Source: Nostocales cyanobacterium Centralia_MAG_434
GTDB taxonomy: Bacteria; Cyanobacteriota; Cyanobacteriia; Cyanobacteriales; Nostocaceae
NCBI GenBank assembly: GCA_021324415.1
Contig: JAJPJF010000531.1
Span: forward strand, 1 to 37,945
DNA: 37,945 nt
Direction: 5' to 3'
Both the position numbers and the translations under genes were made by a program. This document shows positions 26,140 to 33,208 of the stretch, piece after piece. Numbering within the stretch: position 1 is the stretch's first letter; every line of letters begins with the position of its first letter. Under the pieces are notes generated by a model that had not been told where the DNA came from, did no database searches, and worked only from the letters and a program-made list of their open reading frames with translations.

Positions 26140-27339
26140 TTATATATCAATCTTGACCTGCACCTGTAAATTGGTTAAACTTGCAACTAGTTGGCTATTT
26201 TGTGGATTAGTAATCCTAATTTTCACTTCAACGACTTTTTGATCCGTGTCTGTCATTGGACTAACATCAAAAACATTTTGTTTGCTAACTTGTAAGCCAA
26301 TGTGGGTAACTATTCCCTGTAATTTACCTGAAAAGGCTGGGCTAGTGATGGTAGAATTTTGACCTAAATGCACTTTTTTGATATCGGTTTCATAAATTTC
26401 TGCTACCACATACATCTGCGCTGTTTTACCTAAATCAGCAATTCCCTCTGTGCTGACAATTTCTCCAGCACGAGCATGAATTTTCAAAACTTTACCACTT
26501 ATGGGAGAACGCACATACGCTAAATTGTAGTCTGCTGTAGCTTGTTGAACAGCAGCGATCGCATCATCAACCTCTGCTTGGGCTAATCGCACGTCTTCGG
26601 GACGAATTTCAACGATACGATTGAGATTGGCTTTAGCTTGAAGAATCTGCTCTTGATAGCTTGTGATAGTCCGTTTTAAATTAGCTTTGGCTTCTTTGAG
26701 TTGCTGTTTGGCTGTTTCCATCGGGAGGTTCTTGCTGTCCCGAACAGAAGCTGAAATTGCTCCAGCTTGGTATAGTTCTTGATAGCGTTGATTCTCAGCT
26801 TCAGCATTTTCTAATTCAGCTTTCAAGCGAGCGATCGTCGCTTTTTGTGCCGAAACTCCTCCACGTAACTCAGCCTCAAGCCGAGCAATAGCTGCTTTTT
26901 GAGCTGCAATTTCTCCTGTCTGTGCGCCTGCTTCTACCTTTGCTAAACGAGCTTGGGCAACTTTGACTTGTTGTTTGGCCTTGTTTACAGTAGCTAGACG
27001 AGATTCATAAGTATCCAAAATTGCCACTACTTGTCCTACAGTGACTTTATCTCCTTCATGCACCAAGATTTTTTTAACTCGAGTCCCTTCAATAGAAGTA
27101 GGAGCAGATAAATGGGTAACTTCTCCTTGAGGCTCTAAACGTCCTAAACCAGTAACAGCAATAATAGCAGGAGTCATTTTTGCCCTCTCTGGTGCAGGAC
27201 TGTGAAATGCAGATCCTAATCGTGAAAGGCTGGAGAGAACACTTTTTCCTTTGAATATAGTTATAGTAGCCACTAGAATTATGAGCCACTGACCTACACG
27301 TTTTATTAATAACTGCTTTTCCTTATGTTCTTTAATCAT
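26140..27339 (-). CDS. devB: DevB-family periplasmic membrane fusion protein
   Basis: The 399-residue HlyD-type adaptor has an N-terminal membrane anchor (about 15-32). A lipoyl/biotinyl-like half-domain follows (LEPQGEVTHLSAPTSIEGTR, HEGDKVTVGQVVAILD), then an Ala/Lys/Glu-rich coiled-coil hairpin at about 115-255, a second lipoyl half (VRSPISGKVLKIHARAGEIV) and beta-barrel segments to the end. In DevBCA exporters this subunit bridges the inner-membrane permease and a TolC-like outer membrane duct. It is the first gene of the minus-strand array that runs into the PKS genes. A perfect inverted repeat lies 22 bp upstream of its ATG, which could control the whole array. Confidence 0.9.
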   Translation of the reverse strand: MIKEHKEKQLLIKRVGQWLIILVATITIFKGKSVLSSLSRLGSAFHSPAPERAKMTPAIIAVTGLGRLEPQGEVTHLSAPTSIEGTRVKKILVHEGDKVTVGQVVAILDTYESRLATVNKAKQQVKVAQARLAKVEAGAQTGEIAAQKAAIARLEAELRGGVSAQKATIARLKAELENAEAENQRYQELYQAGAISASVRDSKNLPMETAKQQLKEAKANLKRTITSYQEQILQAKANLNRIVEIRPEDVRLAQAEVDDAIAAVQQATADYNLAYVRSPISGKVLKIHARAGEIVSTEGIADLGKTAQMYVVAEIYETDIKKVHLGQNSTITSPAFSGKLQGIVTHIGLQVSKQNVFDVSPMTDTDQKVVEVKIRITNPQNSQLVASLTNLQVQVKIDI

Positions 27340-27360
27340 TTTTTCTTAAGTTAGCAATAC

Positions 27361-27389
27361 TGCAAAATCTGTTAGATATAGATTTTGCA
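27361..27389 (-). promoter_or_regulatory. Perfect inverted repeat upstream of devB (operator or leader hairpin)
   Basis: TGCAAAATCT (27361-27370) is matched exactly by AGATTTTGCA (27380-27389) across a 9-nt spacer. It begins 22 bp upstream of the devB ATG. The symmetry suits a dimeric regulator, or a hairpin in the mRNA leader. No T-run follows on the devB strand, so it is not an evident attenuator, and no canonical NtcA box (GTA-N8-TAC) was seen nearby. Confidence 0.5.
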
Positions 27390-27707
27390 CAGCAGTGAAC
27401 AGTAAAATTAATGATTGACACGTTTGGCTCGTACTTTGTTATTGAATATCGTTAGGAACTTTTCTAATTTAAATTAGTAATCATTAGAAGTGACACTACT
27501 AAAGCACATCTAAAAACTAGAGTAAATCTACAACTCATTAAATAACAATATAAGAGATTAATTTCTCATTTTCTATAGAAAATTCACCCAATATATTGGG
27601 TATATTACCTATATGATTTCTAAAGAATGTGTCCAAGGAAGTTAAATGTGATTCCCTGTTAAATAGGCTCATATCAGTGCTATTTTTTGCAATCAGATCC
27701 TCTATCA
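27390..27707. other. Upstream region of devB, AT-rich, no convincing gene
   Basis: No gene is supported here. It contains a perfect 16-nt palindrome (ACCCAATATATTGGGT, 27586-27601) and a shorter GAGA/TCTC hairpin at about 27553-27566. CTAAAAACTAG followed by GTAAATCT near 27510-27530 vaguely recalls the conserved element at 28253 and 32736, but the match is too short to call. The promoter for the devB-PKS array most likely lies in this stretch. Confidence 0.4.
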
Positions 27708-27806
27708 TTACCCAAGTTTTGCACAATTGAAAAATAAGATATTTGTTTGCGTCCAAATTTAAAGTTGTACTAGCCACCCTTCCACACCTTTGAAGGGGGC
27801 TTTTTT
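27708..27806 (+). repeat. Terminator-bearing intergenic repeat, copy A (possible sRNA)
   Basis: The unit begins TTACCCAAGTTTTGCACA (27708) and ends with a hairpin GCCACCCTTC/GAAGGGGGC (27773-27800, one bulged A) followed by six T residues. Its ends align with copy B at 27881-28000: the same opening block, ATAAnATAT-like middle, then ACTAGCCAC and TGAAGGG. A discrete unit with an intrinsic terminator could be a small RNA gene, but no promoter is evident. Confidence 0.5.
27772..27806 (+). terminator. Intrinsic terminator of repeat copy A
   Basis: GC-rich stem 27773-27782 with 27792-27800, then T6 at 27801-27806. No protein gene on the plus strand ends nearby. Confidence 0.55.
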
Positions 27807-27880
27807 AAATTTAAATCTTGCATTAGAACCTTATTGCGAAAATCGTAGCCGAAAAGGCTCTTAACAGTAGCTTGAGTAAC

Positions 27881-28006
27881 TTACCCAATTTTTCCACAAT
27901 TGAGAGATAATATATATATTTAGCTTGCTCTTTACGCAAAGCAGATCAGATCACACTAATCCACTCAGACTAGCCACACCCAATGAAGGGTGTGGTTTTT
28001 GCTAGT
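27881..28006 (+). repeat. Terminator-bearing intergenic repeat, copy B (possible sRNA)
   Basis: The unit opens with TTACCCAATTTTTCCACA (27881) and closes with a perfect 8-bp hairpin CCACACCC/GGGTGTGG (27974-27995) followed by five T residues. ACTAG and CTAGT flank it as an outer stem. It is a direct repeat of copy A, 173 bp downstream, with a longer interior. Confidence 0.55.
27969..28006 (+). terminator. Intrinsic terminator of repeat copy B
   Basis: Eight-bp perfect stem with 6-nt loop and T5. It again lacks an upstream plus-strand protein gene, which supports a non-coding transcript. Confidence 0.6.
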
Positions 28007-28252
28007 GAGTTGATCATCCTCCTTTCACTGTTACACTATTGTCTAATTTTTTCACCATTGTTGCCTTATGTCAGAATTGCCTCAATATTTGTAGTTATCA
28101 TTTAAAACTAACTACCTATAGCTACTCTTTCTCTAAACCATCTCCATAAGTGAGATGGTTTTACTTGTAAAAACTTGAGGTACTCTTAATCCAGTCAATT
28201 TTGTTACTCTAGTTTTCTTTTAAAGAGAGTAGGACTTAATAAATAGCAAGAT

Positions 28253-28303
28253 ATTACCTAAAAATATAGGTATTTTATGAGTAAATACTCCATGGAAAAT
28301 AAC
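28253..28303 (+). promoter_or_regulatory. Conserved 52-nt element upstream of the FAAL gene (copy 1)
   Basis: This block matches 32736-32787 with the first 24 bases identical and further identities (TG, GTAAAT, GAAA, ATAAC) beyond. Its core is the inverted repeat TACCTA-N6-TAGGTA. It ends 102 bp before the FAAL ATG. Conservation in front of two separate plus-strand units in otherwise unalignable DNA suggests a shared operator or promoter. Confidence 0.6.
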
Positions 28304-28405
28304 TTAATATATGTCTAGCATAATTACTGACTGGATCTTTTTTGACTTTCTTTTAATCTAAATAGCATCTTTTTGTTTGTAGCAATTTTTTATCATTTAA
28401 TTCAT

Positions 28406-30172
28406 ATGAATATTCATCTAAATGATTCCCTTCACAGTTTAATCAAAGTTGCTACTTTGGTAGATATTTTACGCTATAAAGCACAAGACCAGCCAAATTT
28501 CACTCTTTATAAGTATCTAGAAAATGGAGAAATTGAATCAGATTCTTTAACTTATCAACAGTTAGATAAAAAAGCGCGAGCGATCGCAGCTCACCTACAG
28601 TCCTTTATTGCCTTTGGTGAAAGAGCTTTGTTGGTTTACCCACCAGGACTAGAGTTCATTTGTGCCTTCTTTGGATGTCTTTATGCAGGGATTGTAGCTG
28701 TTCCAGCTTATCCACCCCGGCCAAATCAGTCACTACTTAGGCTACAAAACATTGTGTCAGATGCTCAAGCCTCTGTAGTTCTGTCTACAACATCTCTTTT
28801 ATCGAACATAGAGAATCAATTGATTGAAAATCCAGAACTAGCTACTATACGATGGTTAACAACCGATGACCTAAATAGCGATCTAGCTTCAGACTGGCAA
28901 GAAGTTAATTTGTCAGAGACGACCCTGGCTTTTCTGCAATACACTTCAGGCTCTACAGGAACTCCTAAAGGAGTAATGGTAACTCATGCAAATTTATTGC
29001 ATAATTCAGCCGTTATCCATAAAGCTTTTGAGTGTACAGCCAATAGTCATGGTGTCATTTGGCTACCTCCGTACCACGATATGGGTTTAATAGGTGGAGT
29101 TATACAGCCTCTCTACAGTGGTGGTCTAGCTGTACTTATGTCACCAATGGCATTTTTGCAAAAACCTTTACGCTGGTTGAAAGCAATTTCTCAATATAAA
29201 GCTACTATCAGCGGTGGACCTAATTTTGCTTATGACTTATGTATTCGCAAGACGACTCCCCAACAGCGAGAAAACCTTAATCTCAGTAGTTGGGAAGTTG
29301 CTTGTAATGGATCTGAACCTATCCGCGCAGAGACATTAGAACAATTTATAGCTATTTTTGCATCCAGTGGTTTTCGTCCAGAGGCATTTTATCCTTGCTA
29401 TGGTATGGCTGAAACAACTTTAATAGTTACTGGAGGATTAAAAGCAGCTTTACCTGTCGTAAAACCTATTAATGGAAAAGCTCTTGAGGAAAACAAGGTT
29501 GTTGCATCTGGTAATCAGTGGGAGAGTATTCAAAAAGTTGTAGGCTGTGGTCAGACTTGGTTGAATCTAAAAGTTAGTATTGTTGACCCCAATACTTTAA
29601 CTTTGTGTCATCCTAACCAAATAGGAGAAATTTGGGTTCATGGTGCTTCTGTTGCTAATGGTTATTGGAACCAACCTGACCTAACACAGAAAACTTTTAA
29701 TGCATATATAACCAATACTGGAGAGGGACCATTTTTACGCACTGGAGATTTAGGATTTTTTCAAGATGGTGAGTTATTTGTTACAGGGCGACTGAACGAT
29801 GTTATTGTTATTCGAGGTCGTAACTATTATCCACAAGATATTGAACTAACAGTAGAGAAAAGCCATCCAGCACTGCGACCAGATTGTGGAGCAGCTTTTA
29901 CTATCTCCGTTAATGGAGTAGAACGGCTCGTTATTCTTCAAGAGGTAGAACGAAGTGATTTACGGAAATTAAATCTCAATGAGGTATTGAGGAGTATTCG
30001 TCAAGCCTTAACAGCAGAGTATTCTCTACCAATATATGGTATCGTACTCCTTAAAACTGGAAGTATTCTTAAGACTTCTAGTGGTAAGATTCAACGTCAA
30101 ACTTGTCGAGCTAAATTTCTAGCAGGGAACTTGGATATTGTAGGAGAGTGGTATGAAAATCAACAATTTTAA
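28406..30172 (+). CDS. Fatty acyl-AMP ligase (FAAL)
   Basis: This adenylate-forming enzyme of about 588 residues activates a fatty acid as acyl-AMP and passes it to an ACP instead of CoA. It has the family's ordered motifs: LQYTSGSTGTPKGV near 180, GVIWLPPYHDMGLIGG, YGMAETTLI near 335, LRTGDLGF near 450, NDVIVIRGRNYYPQDIE near 470 and the C-terminal lysine in SSGKIQRQ. YPPRPN and YHDMGLIGG are typical of FAALs rather than acyl-CoA synthetases. The ORF can be opened at a TTG (28373), but the ATG at 28406 leads directly into the family-like LVDILRYKAQDQP region; neither has a good ribosome-binding site. The ACP 89 bp downstream is the likely acceptor. Confidence 0.92.
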   Translation: MNIHLNDSLHSLIKVATLVDILRYKAQDQPNFTLYKYLENGEIESDSLTYQQLDKKARAIAAHLQSFIAFGERALLVYPPGLEFICAFFGCLYAGIVAVPAYPPRPNQSLLRLQNIVSDAQASVVLSTTSLLSNIENQLIENPELATIRWLTTDDLNSDLASDWQEVNLSETTLAFLQYTSGSTGTPKGVMVTHANLLHNSAVIHKAFECTANSHGVIWLPPYHDMGLIGGVIQPLYSGGLAVLMSPMAFLQKPLRWLKAISQYKATISGGPNFAYDLCIRKTTPQQRENLNLSSWEVACNGSEPIRAETLEQFIAIFASSGFRPEAFYPCYGMAETTLIVTGGLKAALPVVKPINGKALEENKVVASGNQWESIQKVVGCGQTWLNLKVSIVDPNTLTLCHPNQIGEIWVHGASVANGYWNQPDLTQKTFNAYITNTGEGPFLRTGDLGFFQDGELFVTGRLNDVIVIRGRNYYPQDIELTVEKSHPALRPDCGAAFTISVNGVERLVILQEVERSDLRKLNLNEVLRSIRQALTAEYSLPIYGIVLLKTGSILKTSSGKIQRQTCRAKFLAGNLDIVGEWYENQQF

Positions 30173-30261
30173 ATAAAAATTCCTAATTTATATCCTGATG
30201 TAGCAGTCACTTTAGAGGAATTATAAAGATTAGGCTTAGTGAAAAACATATAATAGAAATT

Positions 30262-30552
30262 ATGGAAGAATTACCTGCAAAACTTAAAACTAAAGCAGAA
30301 ATTCAAGAATGGCTAATATCTTATTTAGTAAATATATTACAAATAAATCCTAATGAAATTGATGTTACGCTTCCTTTTGACTGCTACAATTTAGATTCGG
30401 CATCTGCCATTGAATTGAGTGGAGAAATAGATGAATGGCTTAAATGTGAGTTTAAACCAACTTTGCTATACGACTATCCAACTATTGAAGCTTTAACAAA
30501 TTATCTGGTCGATAGGGAGAGCTATAAATTTTCAGAGGAGTTAACCTACTAA
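30262..30552 (+). CDS. Acyl carrier protein paired with the FAAL
   Basis: The 96-residue carrier has its phosphopantetheine serine in YNLDSASAI, a WLISYLV helix I and a closing PTLLYDYPTIEALTNYL. It is the same subtype as the free ACP at 9024-9311. Directly following a FAAL, it is most simply the protein onto which the acyl-AMP is loaded, providing a starter chain for one of the ketosynthases in the window. The ribosome-binding site is weak. About 380 bp of AT-rich DNA separates its stop from the next clear terminator at 30935. Confidence 0.92.
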   Translation: MEELPAKLKTKAEIQEWLISYLVNILQINPNEIDVTLPFDCYNLDSASAIELSGEIDEWLKCEFKPTLLYDYPTIEALTNYLVDRESYKFSEELTY

Positions 30553-30934
30553 TTAGCAGTAACAGCACGATAGAAAGCTTTCTTGTCAAAAAATGACTAA
30601 AGTTCTTTAACAAAACCATATACCAATAAAGCCTCACAGCCGTTAGTAAGGGTGCTTAATTAATAACAAGTTTCTAACAGTTGTTTCTGCTGTGCTGCTA
30701 ATCTTATCTATCAACTGTGGAAAAATTGGGTAATAGCAGAAGAGCAGGAGAGTAGAGGAAAAATTATGTATATCTCTCATTTAGTAAAATTTTGTAATAC
30801 AGTTTTTATGCTATACGACTTAGATAGAAAAACTCTCCTATTTTTAGGGGTAATCATACGCTTTGCCTAGCTGGTGGTGATATGTCATTCTATTCTTGTC
30901 TTCATTAAGGATGATTCTGCTAATTGAACAAACA
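30553..30934. other. Intergenic region after the FAAL-ACP unit
   Basis: No convincing ORF. It holds the inverted third copy of the terminator-bearing repeat (30711-30733 core), with a decayed counterpart of the terminator near 30632-30655. The rest is AT-rich DNA without recognisable sites. Confidence 0.5.
30632..30733 (-). repeat. Third, inverted and partly decayed copy (C) of the intergenic repeat
   Basis: Read on the minus strand, the 23-nt core at 30711-30733 begins TTACCCAATTTTTCCACA and differs from copy B by one base over its length. It is followed by TTGATAGATAAGATTAGC, matching the region after the core in B. The terminal hairpin, clear in A and B, is mismatched here (around 30632-30655), so this copy looks degenerate. 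Confidence 0.5.
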
Positions 30935-30970
30935 GCCACGGCAAAAGATTGTTCTGCCGTGGCTTTTATT
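30935..30970 (+). terminator. Strong intrinsic terminator
   Basis: GCCACGGCA (30935-30943) and TGCCGTGGC (30955-30963) form a perfect 9-bp stem followed by TTTTATT. It would end plus-strand transcripts entering from the FAAL-ACP unit, implying a 3' tail of nearly 400 nt, or a separate short transcript. Confidence 0.75.
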
Positions 30971-31028
30971 CTCAACACATAATGGCTTTTTCTTATTTTT
31001 ATAATACCTGTATCGATGCCTTGAAATG

Positions 31029-31052
31029 CTGCCACAATGGAAATTGTGGCAG
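31029..31052 (-). terminator. Perfect hairpin downstream of the FabF-like gene
   Basis: CTGCCACAAT (31029-31038) and ATTGTGGCAG (31043-31052) form a perfect 10-bp stem with a GGAA loop (TTCC on the gene strand), 44 bp past the FabF stop. No long T-run follows, so a stabilising 3' hairpin is also possible. Confidence 0.45.
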
Positions 31053-31095
31053 TCCTGGTAAAGCATATAGCTGCTCAAGTTGTAACAACGTGAAA

Positions 31096-32352
31096 TTAAG
31101 AAATATACTTTTTAAAGGCTAACGTCACGTTGTGCCCTCCAAATGCATATGAATTTGACAGAGCCACATTCACTTCTTGAGAGCGACTTTGGTGTGGAAC
31201 ATAATCTAGATCACATTCCGGATCAGGATTGTTTAGGTTGATGGTTGGATGAATTTGGTTGTTCACTATAGACAGAACAGTAGCGATCACCTCGATACCA
31301 GCAGAAGCTCCTAAAAGATGTCCGGTCATCGATTTGGTAGAACTTATTGCCACACGATAAGCATGCTCTTTTAAGGCAATTTTGATTGCTGCAGTCTCTG
31401 TAGAATCATTTGCCTTTGTACTGGTTCCATGAGCATTGATATAGCTAACATCTTCCGGAGTGAGACATGCCTCTTTTAAAGCCAGCATTATAGCCCTGGC
31501 GGCTTGTTTACCGCCAGGTGTTGGAGAAGTCATATGATAAGCATCACAGGTCATGCCATAACCAACCATCTCAGCATATATTTTGGCTCCACGGCTTTTG
31601 GCATGTTCTAGTTCTTCTAAAAAGATTATGCCAGCACCTTCCCCCATAACAAAACCGTTACGCTCTGCATCAAAGGGACGAGAAGCTAATTTTGGTTCAT
31701 GGTTGCGGGTTGAGAGAGCTTTTGCGGATGCAAAGCCCGCAATACCTAACTCTGTTATGGCTGCCTCAGAACCACCGCAAAGCATTGCTTGTGCATCACC
31801 TCGTTGAACCAATCGAAATGCATCACCAATGGCATGAGCCGCAGCTGTACAAGAAGTGACCGGACAAGAGATTGGTCCTTTTGCTCCGACTTGTATTGCA
31901 GTTGCAGCGGAAGCCATATTTGCAATTATCATAGGAATGGTAAAAGGACTACAAAATTCAGGTCCCTTAGACATGCATATGTTTTGTTGATCCTGAGTAG
32001 TCTTGATTCCTCCGATTCCAGAGCCGATTATCACCCCAACGTGTTCAGCATTCAGTTCATCAATCGTAAAGTTAGCATCTGAAATTGCCTGTTGACTGGC
32101 ACAAACTGCAAACTGGACAAAGCGATCCATACGTCTAGCAGCTTTGCCGTTAATATAATTCAATGGGTCAAAATCTTTAACTTCCCCCGCAATTTTGCAA
32201 GCATGACGTGAAGCATCGAAGTGGGCAATAAGATCCACACCACTATAACCTCGGATTAAGTTTTGCCAAAACTTAGTTACTGTATCGCCAATGGGAGTAA
32301 TCGCTCCCAACCCAGTAATAACTACTCTTTTTAATTCACAATACTGAGCCAT
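31096..32352 (-). CDS. fabF: Beta-ketoacyl-ACP synthase II (FabF-like)
   Basis: The 418-residue condensing enzyme has the KAS II catalytic triad: Cys168, His308 in NAHGTST and His345 in SMTGHLLGAS. The nucleophile region reads TSCTAAAHA, slightly unlike the usual ACATG/ACAS form, which suggests a specialised paralogue rather than the housekeeping FabF. It would elongate an acyl-ACP by two carbons using malonyl-ACP. It is a minus-strand island between the FAAL-ACP and DarA-DarB units. A decayed ACP gene lies 120 bp upstream, so it probably once had a dedicated carrier. No good ribosome-binding site is seen before the ATG, but the N-terminus RVVITGLGAITPIG is complete. Confidence 0.88.
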   Translation of the reverse strand: MAQYCELKRVVITGLGAITPIGDTVTKFWQNLIRGYSGVDLIAHFDASRHACKIAGEVKDFDPLNYINGKAARRMDRFVQFAVCASQQAISDANFTIDELNAEHVGVIIGSGIGGIKTTQDQQNICMSKGPEFCSPFTIPMIIANMASAATAIQVGAKGPISCPVTSCTAAAHAIGDAFRLVQRGDAQAMLCGGSEAAITELGIAGFASAKALSTRNHEPKLASRPFDAERNGFVMGEGAGIIFLEELEHAKSRGAKIYAEMVGYGMTCDAYHMTSPTPGGKQAARAIMLALKEACLTPEDVSYINAHGTSTKANDSTETAAIKIALKEHAYRVAISSTKSMTGHLLGASAGIEVIATVLSIVNNQIHPTINLNNPDPECDLDYVPHQSRSQEVNVALSNSYAFGGHNVTLAFKKYIS

Positions 32353-32471
32353 AACGTAAGAACTAGTTGGATTTCGCTAAAGGTATATGGAGAAAGATAG
32401 CTTTTCAGACCATCCTTCACTTAGGAAAGCTTTAGAAGTACTTAGACGTACTTTCACATCTACGTTTTTAG

Positions 32472-32700
32472 TTAAACGCCAATACAATCAATAATTTGCC
32501 GAACCATGAACATGTTTTCGGCAGTATCGGTTGAAATTTCTATTTCAAAAGTCTTATCAAGAGCCATCATAAATTCAATACCTATGCTACTATGATCATT
32601 GCGACAACTAATATTGATATATTGGCAGTCCAAGTATCACATTGGTATGAGGATCACTAGTCAAGCTATTTGTTATTTTAATCCATGCCTCTATCTTTAT
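32472..32700 (-). pseudogene. Decayed acyl carrier protein gene upstream of the FabF-like gene
   Basis: The minus frame closing at TAA 32472-32474 encodes a recognisable ACP C-terminal half: SSIGIEFMMALDKTFEIE, then a DTAENMFMVRQIIDCIGV-like ending. The phosphopantetheine serine is present, but the preceding Asp is replaced (HSS instead of xDS). Upstream, this frame stops at 32637-32639 without a proper start. A second frame, containing TSDPHTN and VILGL, looks like the missing N-terminal half, so at least one frameshift separates the halves. Helix I is not intact. This is best read as a broken ACP that once preceded the FabF gene. A short functional peptide seems unlikely. Confidence 0.6.
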
Positions 32701-32735
32701 TATAAAACTCTCTTTGAATACGTAGGAGACACACA

Positions 32736-32787
32736 ATTACCTAAAAATATAGGTATTTTTTGCGTAAATCTGCTATAGAAAGATAAC
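32736..32787 (+). promoter_or_regulatory. Conserved 52-nt element upstream of the DarA-DarB unit (copy 2)
   Basis: Second copy of the element at 28253-28303, with the same TACCTA-N6-TAGGTA core. It lies 421 bp before the darA ATG and also upstream of the decayed ACP/FabF unit on the other strand, so it could serve either direction. In this copy the GTAAAT block is not followed by the small GAGTA/TACTC palindrome seen in copy 1. Confidence 0.55.
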
Positions 32788-33208
32788 CTGCAAAATAGCT
32801 ATTGTAATTATTATTGAATATTTAGATCTGGACAGAATTATGAATTGAATATTTAGCATTCAAAACTTGAATATATCAAGGTGAAAGGCAGAAGGAAAAC
32901 CGTGTCAATAAATTGCAGTAGTTTGAATCAAGGATGTCTTTTTTCTTGTACTTTGCAATTCGAAAAAAAATTATCACCTTATTTATACATAAAGTTAGGT
33001 ACTTTCAACACCTTATAACACCATCAAAAAAGGCGAAAATATCTTTTTTGATTAAGGTAACTACCTCCTCATCTTTACCTTTCTTTAATGAATCAACAGA
33101 GGTCTACACATTATTTTGCACAAAAATAAAAGCAACAACTTACGTATTTTTTGGAGATATTCTCCCTAAAAATACCTCAATTTTTTCAAAAAATCTTAAT
33201 CTACACTC
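32788..33208 (+). other. Long AT-rich leader before darA, no convincing gene
   Basis: An open frame from 32934 into darA exists but is Lys/Phe/Ser-rich with no domain signature or ribosome-binding site. Nothing else recognisable was seen. The stretch may hold the darA promoter or an mRNA leader. Confidence 0.4.

Noticed and set aside
27340-27537. Possible NtcA site (GTA-N8-TAC) upstream of devB
   Set aside because: No GTA and TAC pair with the required 8-nt spacing was found; GTAAATCTAC has only four bases between.
27586-27601. Perfect palindrome ACCCAATATATTGGGT as a second operator for the devB unit
   Set aside because: About 250 bp upstream of devB, AT-rich and single; symmetry alone is too little to call it regulatory.
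27538-27777. 79-codon minus-strand ORF
   Set aside because: Starts with GTG inside the hairpin of repeat copy A, has no spaced ribosome-binding site and no recognisable domain; it overlaps the repeat and is probably chance.
28342-28370. TTGACT resembling a -35 box just before the FAAL gene
   Set aside because: No -10 hexamer at acceptable spacing; the nearest TAAATA is only 11 nt away.
30844-31035. 63-codon minus-strand ORF
   Set aside because: Runs through the perfect terminator hairpin at 30935-30970 and shows no family features.
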